From Planctomycetaceae bacterium (GTDB taxonomy: Bacteria; Planctomycetota; Planctomycetia; Pirellulales; Thermoguttaceae): 12,208 nucleotides of DNA. Both the position numbers and the translations under genes were made by a program. Positions 1 to 6,850 of this stretch are shown here, piece after piece (position 1 is the stretch's first letter; every line of letters begins with the position of its first letter). The DNA lies in NCBI GenBank assembly GCA_031288955.1, contig JAITQJ010000034.1, positions 1 through 12,208 on the forward strand. Direction: 5' to 3'. Under the pieces are notes generated by a model, which saw only the letters and a program-made list of their open reading frames with translations, made no database searches and had not been told where the DNA came from.

Positions 1-169
1 GTTCTTTCAATGTCTGTGCAAATATCCGCTCACGAATCTCCCGATAATAAGAGTCAACTGTATGCCGATTCACGCCAACAATGACCGCGGTAGACACCGC
101 CGTTACTTCCTCGCAAAAATACCGCAATATCCACGCCTGTTTTTGATGACTTAACCTACTGTAACGCAT
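1..169 (-). CDS. IS1595-family (IS1016/ISXO2-like) transposase, N-terminal fragment
   Basis: The ATG at 169-167 opens a frame that stays open to the window edge and gives about 56 residues, beginning MRYSRLSHQKQAWILRYF and containing VTAVSTAVIVGVNRHTV. From memory this matches the N-terminus of IS1016/ISXO2-type transposases: an 'R-x-SRLS-x2-KQ' start, then a helix-turn-helix with 'VTA-x-TA-x2-VGVN+-T', then a 'YY-x2-IRE+I' helix. This part binds the element's ends. The DDE-type catalytic domain of the family (ISXO2-like) would lie off the left edge. No Shine-Dalgarno sequence precedes the ATG; a promoter-like box pair ends only 8 nt before it. The fragment is cut by the window edge, not visibly by mutation, so the element may be intact. 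Confidence 0.75.
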   Translation of the reverse strand, partial: MRYSRLSHQKQAWILRYFCEEVTAVSTAVIVGVNRHTVDSYYREIRERIFAQTLKE

Positions 170-177
170 AGACTTAT

Positions 178-206
178 AGTATATCTATACACGAGATGCT
201 AGGCAA
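178..206 (-). promoter_or_regulatory. Putative transposase promoter, near-leaderless
   Basis: On the minus strand TTGCCT (206-201) is followed after 17 nt by TATACT (183-178). The -35 box is a 4/6 match and the -10 box a 5/6 match to the sigma-70 consensus. Only 8 nt separate the -10 box from the transposase ATG at 169, so the transcript would start about 2 nt before the start codon. The -35 box lies inside the presumed terminal inverted repeat, a common IS arrangement. Confidence 0.45.
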
Positions 207-234
207 GAGCCTTGTTAAATTTATATGCCGTTTG

Positions 235-258
235 CCTGTTTTTCGGTTACCGAACAGG
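235..258 (-). terminator. Imperfect hairpin just after the TolC-family gene
   Basis: On the minus strand, 8 nt beyond the TolC-family stop codon, CCTGTTCGG and CCGaaaAACAGG can pair as a 9-bp stem with a TAA loop and a 3-nt bulge. The position fits a transcription terminator or 3'-end stabiliser. No run of T follows the stem on that strand, so a classic rho-independent terminator is not supported. Confidence 0.3.
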
Positions 259-266
259 TCTATTCT

Positions 267-2807
267 TCACTGCGTAATGTACCGCTTGTTCAGTCTCGGG
301 ACAGGAAGCGGCAGCGGTGTGTCCGGTTTAACCGTGCCGCTGCCGTCCAGCCAATGACCAGACGGACTCAACTTCATCGTACCGAGATTTAAGTCCAATA
401 ACATACGCTGCGTTTGGTACGCCACCCAAATATCCAAAAAAGAATTCTGCGTAACCATAAAACTGTTCAACGCCCCTATCAACTGCGATGCCGTATTCGT
501 GTCTATCTTGTCCCCGCGACGGGGCGGCTGTTCCATCCGCAACTGCATCACATCAACACGAACCGCACCCGTAAATATAGCGTTCCGCGCTATCTCAAAC
601 TCGACCTGATTCATTTGCAAAGTCCTCAACGTCGAACGCAACTCCGCATTAACCCAATCGACGTAAGAATAATAATTCCGCCGGACATTCTGATATGCAA
701 TCTCTGCCTTGCGGACATCCAGCATTTCATTGTGCCGCGTCAAAGGCGAGTCCCACTCCAAACCGAGCATCATTTGTCCCGTGTCCGAACCGAAATTTAT
801 CCCGTCTTCATCTAACGTTCCGAGTTTACCGTCAAACGTAAGATTCAGATTGCCCCTCAACCGGTCGGCGGCAATTTCAATGTGCCGCCGGGCATCCGCC
901 AGTTCCGATTTGCGGTTCATCCAATCCAAACGGTTATCCCCTGCCGTCTTTAACGCTTCTTCCGGCGACATCGTTACCGGAGGCAGCGTAATGGCATCCA
1001 GCCGCGTCCGGGTCTGCATCAGCGACAGCGAAACTAATTCGTACTGAAATGCCGACAGGACACGCCGTATCCAATCCCGATACGTATCCCGCTTCCGCAA
1101 TTCGGCAATAATTTTTTGCTCTTCACGCAGCGGGACTGCCGTATTGGAGGAAGCGGCAGCATCCCCCTGCGGTTCTTTGGGGACTTCAAACGCATCCCGA
1201 AGCGACTGCAATTCGTTCTGTTTTGCTTCAAGTTCCTTTTGTTTTTTCAGGAGTTCTTCATCACTGTCTAAAACGGACGTTTCGTTGAGTTTTAGCGTTT
1301 CCAATGCCTTTATCACAGAATCACTGAACGTTTTGCTTAAAATCTGTTTGCGCAGTGCTGCTTCGTCCGTCTTGATAATTGTTTCGATTAACGTAATACA
1401 GGCATTGATTCGCGACAAATTACGGGGAATGTCCGTTGTTTTCAGTTTCTTGATTCGGGCATCGAACACCGCCGTATCATAAATGTTTTTGTCGATACGT
1501 GCGCCTTCTTCGATTTTGTTCTTCAGCAGTTTTTCGAGTTCTTTCAAATCCGCTTTTCTTGCCGGTACGCTTTTATCTAATGCCGCTAAATCTGCTTGCA
1601 GTATTTTGACTTCCGAGCGGCTTTGGTCAATCAGTTTTTGCAACGTTGTCTTGAAGTTTTCCGGCAACGGCTTATCTTTTTTCCGTATTACCGCCAGAAC
1701 GTTATTGACATCCGTCTGCAAATCGGCGAGCGACGATGAGGACAGTTGAAACTGCTGCATCAGCGGGTCGTCGATTTTCACTTTCAGGTCAGGCGGCAGA
1801 CCGAGAGAGCGGACAAAAGTTTCAACGCTTGTTTCGTAGCGGCTCATACGTCCCAGAAAACTGCTTTCCTGTTCCAGTAAATTCTGCCGGGTTTCTTCGA
1901 TTTGCGACACGTCGCTGACCTGACCGGCTTCGTAGATTTCGATAAAGCGGTTTAGGTTTTCTTCGAGTCCGGCGATATTTTGCCGCTGATTTTGGATACG
2001 GATTTGTTCTGCCAGAAGTCCGTAAAAACCGCCGGACGGCGACGGCGTGTATGCTGCTCCGCTGTCTCCCGACGGTGCAGATGTACCGCCGCTGCCGGTT
2101 ACGACTTGTGTATAATATCCCTGCTGAAAGAACGCCATCTGCCGCATTGCTGACAGGAAATTCCGTTCGTTTTGCGTTAAATTTTCGAGGACGATTTGCC
2201 GACCGGCACCGCGCAGCAGCGGCTGAACCAGCGAGATGTTGAGTATCGAATCGGCACTCCAAGTGCTTTTGCCGTTGAATGTCCAGGTAACCGAATTGGC
2301 GAGTCCGGCGGCAATTTCTCCGCCTGTTGCCGTCAATAGTGCTGCATTGACAAACGGCTCGTGCTGTAATGTTGAACCGCTGCCTTTCAGTCTGCCCGAA
2401 AGTGTGTAAAAAACAGAATCGCCGCCGAAAAACTGCACATCAAAGCGGAAACGTTCTTTGGAAACATCAACAGCGGATAGGTATAAATTTTCTTTGGCAC
2501 TTTGATAAACCGGCGAATGCAGCAACGCTAAATCAACGGCAGTTTCCTTGTTGAGGGAAACAATACCGGCGGTGTCTTTCGGCAGACTTTCTTTCCACAT
2601 ATCGCAAAAATGTGCCGTCCGGGATTTCGGCTGCGGTGCAATATGGTAATCCCGAAGGTCGAGATGAGCGTGGTGTTCCCCTGTATGCAGCAGCGAATAG
2701 ATTTCGCCGTCGGCTTTTTGGTGATAATAATGCCGTCCGCATCCGTATCCGGCAAACAGTGCCAGAACACATAACCCGATACCTGCTGTGAATACGAATC
2801 GCCGCAT
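267..2807 (-). CDS. TolC-family outer-membrane efflux protein with large coiled-coil insertion
   Basis: This 846-residue protein is probably an outer-membrane channel of the TolC/OEP family, which works with inner-membrane pumps to export drugs, metals or proteins. Residues 1-23 are a signal peptide (RR, then a hydrophobic stretch) ending in AGYGC, so lipidation at Cys23 is possible although the lipobox is weak. The first TolC repeat runs from about 85 to 340: 'ETAVDLALLHSPVYQSAKENL', 'QPLLRGAGR' at 195-203, 'LTQNERN' at 210-216, and the helix end 'LGLPPD' at 335-340. The second runs from about 612 to 815: 'PEEALKTAGDNRLDWMNRK', then 'LGLEWDSPLTR'. Typical members are about 400-550 residues; the excess is a Lys/Glu-rich, coiled-coil-like block at about 350-600 and a Gly/Ser-rich loop at 237-260. 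No membrane-fusion protein or inner-membrane pump gene is adjacent. No Shine-Dalgarno sequence precedes the ATG, and the gene stands alone on its strand. Confidence 0.85.
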   Translation of the reverse strand: MRRFVFTAGIGLCVLALFAGYGCGRHYYHQKADGEIYSLLHTGEHHAHLDLRDYHIAPQPKSRTAHFCDMWKESLPKDTAGIVSLNKETAVDLALLHSPVYQSAKENLYLSAVDVSKERFRFDVQFFGGDSVFYTLSGRLKGSGSTLQHEPFVNAALLTATGGEIAAGLANSVTWTFNGKSTWSADSILNISLVQPLLRGAGRQIVLENLTQNERNFLSAMRQMAFFQQGYYTQVVTGSGGTSAPSGDSGAAYTPSPSGGFYGLLAEQIRIQNQRQNIAGLEENLNRFIEIYEAGQVSDVSQIEETRQNLLEQESSFLGRMSRYETSVETFVRSLGLPPDLKVKIDDPLMQQFQLSSSSLADLQTDVNNVLAVIRKKDKPLPENFKTTLQKLIDQSRSEVKILQADLAALDKSVPARKADLKELEKLLKNKIEEGARIDKNIYDTAVFDARIKKLKTTDIPRNLSRINACITLIETIIKTDEAALRKQILSKTFSDSVIKALETLKLNETSVLDSDEELLKKQKELEAKQNELQSLRDAFEVPKEPQGDAAASSNTAVPLREEQKIIAELRKRDTYRDWIRRVLSAFQYELVSLSLMQTRTRLDAITLPPVTMSPEEALKTAGDNRLDWMNRKSELADARRHIEIAADRLRGNLNLTFDGKLGTLDEDGINFGSDTGQMMLGLEWDSPLTRHNEMLDVRKAEIAYQNVRRNYYSYVDWVNAELRSTLRTLQMNQVEFEIARNAIFTGAVRVDVMQLRMEQPPRRGDKIDTNTASQLIGALNSFMVTQNSFLDIWVAYQTQRMLLDLNLGTMKLSPSGHWLDGSGTVKPDTPLPLPVPRLNKRYITQ

Positions 2808-2855
2808 ACACAGAGTATCGTGTGTTAAAATACGGCAACTTTAACGATTTTTCTG

Positions 2856-2885
2856 TTTTTAGGGATTATTCTGATTAAATGTAAA
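2856..2885 (-). promoter_or_regulatory. Weak promoter candidate for the TolC-family gene
   Basis: In the 155-bp divergent region, the minus strand has TTTACA (2885-2880, 5/6 match to a -35 box) and, after 18 nt, TAAAAA (2861-2856, 4/6 match to a -10 box), which would give a leader of about 40 nt. The region is AT-rich, so chance matches are likely. I found no convincing plus-strand promoter for the TPR gene in the same spacer. Confidence 0.22.
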
Positions 2886-2962
2886 AATTTGCGGATTGTA
2901 TCAATTTTTTCGATTTTGCGGACGATACCATAGACGGCAGGGATTTTTTACCAGATACTCCG

Positions 2963-4723
2963 ATGACAATAAACGACAAAATCACGGCAGCACAAAATGC
3001 TTTACGGGAAGGCGATGCAGCGGTTGCGGAGACCCTGTATCAGGAAATCCTGCACGAAGAAGCCGACAATCTTTGTGCGTTAGACGGACTCGGTATTATC
3101 CGCAGTCAGAAAGGTGAACTTTCCGCCGGACTTCAGTATTTTTATGATGCCCTTGTTTTGCTGCGGAGCAGAAAGTCCCGTCCGGCAGACGCAAAAGTTT
3201 CCGTTGCTTCGACCGTGCGCTGGGAAGCAACAGTCCTTTATCATATCGCTTTGACGTACCGGACATTAGGACATCGGGAAGAAGCGTTAAAGATATTAGG
3301 TGAAGCGGCGGTATTGTCTCCTGAAGAGCCGGATTTGCTGCTTAATTTGGGGCAACTGCATTACGAATTAGAACACTATGCCGAAGCGATAGCATCGTTC
3401 CGGTCGCTGACGTGTGTTCAGCCGGACAACGCCTCGGCTTGGCTGACGCTCGGATACATTCTGTATCTGCGGGAGCAGTACAGTGAAGCGGCGGAAGTGC
3501 TGCACACAGCGGAGTTGCTTGATGACTCTTCGCCGGACATTTGCCTGTATCTGGCGGAGTCGCTTCGCAAAGCCGAACGTTTCGAGGAATCGCTGCCGTA
3601 TTACAAAAAGATGCTTCAGGTCGGCAACGAATATCCGCAAGCGGTGTACGGTTATGGTAAAGCGTTATTGTCTGCCGGTTATCTTGCCGACGGCTGGGAC
3701 GCAATGGAGTTTCGTTTTGCAGCGCAGAACGGTACCTGGGAACGGCATCTGCTGCCGAACTGGGAGCCGGAGCGTATTCGGGAACAGCATTGTGTCCTGG
3801 TGTACAGCGAGGAAAGCATTTCCGCCGACATTATGTATGCTTCGTGTTTGCCGAATTTCCTAAACATTACCGAACGCTGTGTTGTTGAATGTGACCCGGC
3901 ATTGCACAATTTGTTTAAGCGGTCATTTCCCGCCGCAGAGATTGTTCCGCTGCCGGCAGCAACGGTTGATGAGCAACAGAATCCCTGGGGCTTGAATCCC
4001 GATTCGCAAATTGCCTTCGGCTCGCTGCCGCGGTACTTCCGCCGTGACCGCTGCGATTTTCCGCTGCGTAAGGCATATCTCGTGCCGGACAGGGAAAAAT
4101 TAGCACGTTGGACGAACAAACTGCACGAAGCCGGCGATGCAAAAAAAATCGGTATTCTCTGGCAGGGACATTGGACAGCAGAAACAGACAAGCAGACGGC
4201 ACTGCCGGTTTCCGAATTGCGCAAACTGATTGCTAATCATTGGGACGTTTGCTGGATAAACTTGCAGAACGGTTCGGCACAGAACGCATTAGGGCAGCGC
4301 AACGGACTCAACCCCCGCCTTTATTCAGAGGTCTTTCAGTATGACCTTGATGAAATGGCGGCGATGTTGACGGCACTGGATTTAGTGATAACGCCGCCGG
4401 GATATGTGGCGAATCTTGCCGGTGCATTGGGAGTCAACACGTATCAAATACTGCCGGCAGGTGCTGATTGGCGGCATCTGATTGACGTTTGTTCACGGAC
4501 AGAAACGGCTTCGAGTGTTTGGCATAATACAATCAAGGTGTTTCGGCAGCAATTCGGTCAGAGTTGGGCAGACATTTTCCGTCAGGTCGAGGGCGACCTG
4601 GCACATTTCCTTGCCCGCAAGCGTCCGCCGGAGTTGGATACAGCCGTCTCCGTTCCGTCAACGATTGCATTTCCCTCAATTTCGCCTCAACGGGTCGTCG
4701 AGACACGGAGGAGAGCCGCCTAA
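2963..4723 (+). CDS. TPR protein with degenerate glycosyltransferase-like C-terminal domain
   Basis: The protein has 586 residues and no signal peptide. Residues 1-250 hold about five tetratricopeptide repeats; the clearest are 'ATVLYHIALTYRTLGHREEAL', 'PDLLLNLGQLHYELEHYAEAI' and 'ASAWLTLGYILYLREQYSEAA'. Residues about 265-550 resemble the GT9/heptosyltransferase-like domain that often follows TPRs in bacterial proteins: 'LLPNWEPE', 'VLVYSEESISADIMYASCLP' (usually a W-x-EQGLGD-type motif), 'KIGILWQGHW' at 395-404, 'MLTALDLVITPPGYVANLAGALG' at 468-490, and 'PAGADWRHL'. Several usually conserved positions differ: the EQGLGD motif is lost, and the 'S-x-DT' before 'AHLAGALG' reads 'TPPG'. I therefore infer a protein-binding or pseudo-enzyme role rather than active transfer. 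The last 35 residues are low-complexity. No Shine-Dalgarno sequence is seen at the ATG. It is followed after 2 nt by the WD40 gene, so the two are surely co-transcribed. Confidence 0.8.
   Translation: MTINDKITAAQNALREGDAAVAETLYQEILHEEADNLCALDGLGIIRSQKGELSAGLQYFYDALVLLRSRKSRPADAKVSVASTVRWEATVLYHIALTYRTLGHREEALKILGEAAVLSPEEPDLLLNLGQLHYELEHYAEAIASFRSLTCVQPDNASAWLTLGYILYLREQYSEAAEVLHTAELLDDSSPDICLYLAESLRKAERFEESLPYYKKMLQVGNEYPQAVYGYGKALLSAGYLADGWDAMEFRFAAQNGTWERHLLPNWEPERIREQHCVLVYSEESISADIMYASCLPNFLNITERCVVECDPALHNLFKRSFPAAEIVPLPAATVDEQQNPWGLNPDSQIAFGSLPRYFRRDRCDFPLRKAYLVPDREKLARWTNKLHEAGDAKKIGILWQGHWTAETDKQTALPVSELRKLIANHWDVCWINLQNGSAQNALGQRNGLNPRLYSEVFQYDLDEMAAMLTALDLVITPPGYVANLAGALGVNTYQILPAGADWRHLIDVCSRTETASSVWHNTIKVFRQQFGQSWADIFRQVEGDLAHFLARKRPPELDTAVSVPSTIAFPSISPQRVVETRRRAA
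4707..4713 (+). promoter_or_regulatory. Shine-Dalgarno sequence fixing the start of the WD40 gene
   Basis: GGAGGAG lies 12 nt before the ATG at 4726, inside the end of the upstream TPR gene. It is the only strong Shine-Dalgarno match before any gene here. It argues for initiation at 4726 rather than at the in-frame upstream ATG at 4564, which would overlap the TPR gene by 160 bp. Confidence 0.65.
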
Positions 4724-4725
4724 CA

Positions 4726-6831
4726 ATGTCAGTTCCATCGTCAACGCAAATCCGGTGTCAGCACTGCGGTTTCGGTTTCCGGTACGCCGGAAATGCGTCA
4801 ATCGCAGCGTCCGCCGTGTGTCCAGCCTGCGGCGGCGACAACGAATTGCCGAAAAATACGGAGGCAGAAAACGGAGAAATGCAGAAAGAGGAAAGCAGTG
4901 TATCGGCAGCAAAACCGCTTTCATCGCCTTTAAGCAACAATGCTTCTCCGCCCTTCACTTTGGTTTCTGCACACAAAAAGAAAACGCTCATTTTAACCTG
5001 GACGGTACTCGTGCAGTGCTGTATCTTTGCCGGTACGCTGCTCTTTGCCGCCAAGACAGGCTTAATACCCAAAGAATTTCCGATTGCGGTTAAGCCGGAA
5101 TTGGTTCATTCAGAAATAACTGTACCACCAATGCCGACGATAGTATCGCCGGCATTACCGGAGGTCTTGCCGCCTGAAACCGAGTCCTTGGCCGCTCAAG
5201 GACAAACACCGTTAACGGAACTAACTGAACCAAAGCCGCTGGCGAACGTACCGGAAACAAGCAGCACCGACAATACCGCAGCAAAACCGGTTCCTTCAAT
5301 CGACACGCAGCCGACGCTTGCCGATGCAGAAGCCCTGTTAGCATCCTTTGCCGAAAAGACGCAAAGTTCGCCGGACGAAGCCTTGCGTGAGGCTCTTGCC
5401 GCAGCGAAAATTTATGAAACGCTTGGTCAGGAATTTCCCGAAACATTGTACTGGATGCTCGGCAGAACATACACTTCGGTCAGTTGGGGAAATGTTTTCG
5501 CCGAAGGAATACCGGCAGTCGAAACGATGACGTTGAGTAACGACCATCGTTGGCTTCTGACACAACTGCGCGACAAGACCGTCCGTCTTTGGGATTTAAC
5601 ATCTTATCAGGAGACGGAAGCGGAAGGAGTTACAACTGCCGGTTCTTCCAAGTCCGGCAGAACGGCAAACGCCAAAGCGTTTATTCTCGATGCTTCCGGT
5701 AAACAATACAGCCGGTTCGTTTTTACGCCGGACAGACATTGGATTATCGGAGCGCAAACAGACGGAACGATTAGGATTTGGGATATGTCGCTGAAAAATC
5801 CGGCAGAAACGTCCGCCGAGTTCCGCGAAAAAATACCGAAAATTGCTGATATGCAGGTTTCGCCCGACGGACGTTACATTGCCGTACGCTGCAATGCCGC
5901 AGCGGGTATCAAAATCGGCGCAGGCGCAAACAGGCTTCGTCAGGTCGCATTCAGAGCCAAGAGTCCTGATAACAAAGGACAAGTCGCCTTCGCTAACCAC
6001 AAAGGATTGGAGCCGTCTGGTCACGAAAAAGAGTCCGAAACAGTGGACTCCGATTCCGTCAGTCAGGTTTACCTTTGGAATTTGCGCAACCTGGATACCT
6101 GCTTAATACCGTCGGCAGTTGCACTGCCGTATCGTTCGGCAAAGGTCAGGGTTATCCGTTTTAGTCCTGATTCCAAAAAATTGGCGGTCGGCGGAGACGA
6201 TGCGGCAATACGGATTTACGATTTGTCGGAAGATGGAATCAGCAGTGAACCGCGTTTGTTTCGCGGACATCAGTTAGCGGTAACGCAAATCGAGTTTGCT
6301 CCGAACGGTCAATGGTTTGCAACGGGCGGGCAGGACAATGCGGTTTATCTTTGGAATATAAAGAATACGCAACTTTCGCCGGAAGCAGTAATGCTGCAAG
6401 GACACACCGGTTGGATTAGTGTTTTAGCCGTTGATGCAGAAGGAGAATTTTTGTATTCCGGCAGTTTCGACGGCACGGTCAAACGCTGGAAAATCAACAA
6501 CGGTAAAATCGAGTCGGCACCGGAAACAGCGTTAACACTGAACACGGAATGCGGCATCCCCGAACGAATCGTCATTACAGGCAACAAGATTGCCGTCTGC
6601 GGCACCGGCGGCGGTTTGTTTCTCGCTGAAACGTCCCAAAAAGAGACAGAAACCTCTGCCGCTGCCGATTCTTTGATATTCCGTAACAGCGCATTGCCGA
6701 TAAAGGACTGCGCATTGACACACGGCGGCGGAGTATTACTTTTTTGTTACGAAAACACTTTATCACCGGATAACAGCGGCATCCGTCTCTGGCACCTTAA
6801 CACCGCCGGCATACTGAAAAGTATGCGGTAG
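4726..6831 (+). CDS. Zinc-ribbon, single-span membrane protein with periplasmic WD40 propeller
   Basis: This 701-residue protein begins with a zinc-ribbon-like knuckle, Cys11-x2-Cys14 and Cys32-x2-Cys35 (IRCQHCG...VCPACGG), of the kind found at the N-terminus of many bacterial membrane proteins (MJ0042-type). One hydrophobic segment at about 86-110 follows 'HKKK', which by the positive-inside rule puts the zinc ribbon in the cytoplasm. A Pro/Thr/Glu-rich linker covers about 115-205. The rest is a WD40 beta-propeller of about seven blades, with clear ends at 'KTVRLWDLT', 'GTIRIWDMS', 'QVYLWNLRN', 'AAIRIYDLSE', 'NAVYLWNIKN', 'GTVKRWKIN' and 'SGIRLWHLN', plus 'GHQ' and 'GHT' blade starts. WD40 propellers bind proteins and are not normally catalytic, so I infer scaffolding or sensing at the envelope, probably with the TPR protein encoded 2 nt upstream. 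I cannot name a pathway. Confidence 0.85.
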   Translation: MSVPSSTQIRCQHCGFGFRYAGNASIAASAVCPACGGDNELPKNTEAENGEMQKEESSVSAAKPLSSPLSNNASPPFTLVSAHKKKTLILTWTVLVQCCIFAGTLLFAAKTGLIPKEFPIAVKPELVHSEITVPPMPTIVSPALPEVLPPETESLAAQGQTPLTELTEPKPLANVPETSSTDNTAAKPVPSIDTQPTLADAEALLASFAEKTQSSPDEALREALAAAKIYETLGQEFPETLYWMLGRTYTSVSWGNVFAEGIPAVETMTLSNDHRWLLTQLRDKTVRLWDLTSYQETEAEGVTTAGSSKSGRTANAKAFILDASGKQYSRFVFTPDRHWIIGAQTDGTIRIWDMSLKNPAETSAEFREKIPKIADMQVSPDGRYIAVRCNAAAGIKIGAGANRLRQVAFRAKSPDNKGQVAFANHKGLEPSGHEKESETVDSDSVSQVYLWNLRNLDTCLIPSAVALPYRSAKVRVIRFSPDSKKLAVGGDDAAIRIYDLSEDGISSEPRLFRGHQLAVTQIEFAPNGQWFATGGQDNAVYLWNIKNTQLSPEAVMLQGHTGWISVLAVDAEGEFLYSGSFDGTVKRWKINNGKIESAPETALTLNTECGIPERIVITGNKIAVCGTGGGLFLAETSQKETETSAAADSLIFRNSALPIKDCALTHGGGVLLFCYENTLSPDNSGIRLWHLNTAGILKSMR
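6809..6826. other. Perfect 7-bp hairpin with GAAA tetraloop at the end of the WD40 gene
   Basis: GCATACT-GAAA-AGTATGC forms a perfect stem with a GNRA-type loop on the plus strand. It can be extended by CC/GG if one base bulges out. It covers codons just before the WD40 stop at 6829-6831 and lies in the convergent junction with lysS. It may protect or terminate the TPR-WD40 transcript, but no T-run follows on either strand. Confidence 0.4.
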
Positions 6832-6850
6832 CGGCATTGCATCTCCCCCC

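Larger units (their letters stand above)
1..211 (-). mobile_element. End of an IS1595-family insertion sequence (partial)
   Basis: The minus-strand reading frame at 1-169 is the start of an IS1595-type transposase, so this stretch is the transposase 5' side of an element that continues off the left edge. I place the outer end near 211, where the minus strand begins GGCTCTTGCCTAGCATC. Starting with GG, lying just upstream of the transposase and holding the putative -35 box is what I would expect of a terminal inverted repeat. The opposite end is outside the window, so neither the repeat nor a target-site duplication can be confirmed. The boundary is inferred; the presence of the element is well supported by the transposase. 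Confidence 0.65.

Noticed and set aside
1822..2262. 146-codon minus-strand frame within the TolC-family gene
   Set aside because: It is a different frame of the same strand as the TolC gene, Arg-rich and without family features.
2808..2962. Possible small gene or plus-strand promoter in the divergent spacer
   Set aside because: The only open frame (from 2896) runs out of frame into the TPR gene and has no ribosome-binding site or similarity. GATACC and GATACT boxes there lack a properly spaced -35 partner.
3679..4224. Open frame of 181 codons on the minus strand inside the TPR gene
   Set aside because: It lies wholly antisense to a gene with recognisable domains and has a Ser/Arg/Cys-rich composition typical of shadow frames.
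4564..4725. In-frame 54-residue N-terminal extension of the WD40 protein
   Set aside because: It overlaps the coding end of the TPR gene by 160 bp. A strong GGAGGAG precedes the ATG at 4726, and the zinc-ribbon motif begins right after that ATG.
4482..5093. Open frame of 203 codons overlapping both the TPR and WD40 genes
   Set aside because: It is out of frame with both, Arg/Ser/Phe-rich and without recognisable motifs. It is a shadow of the two real genes.
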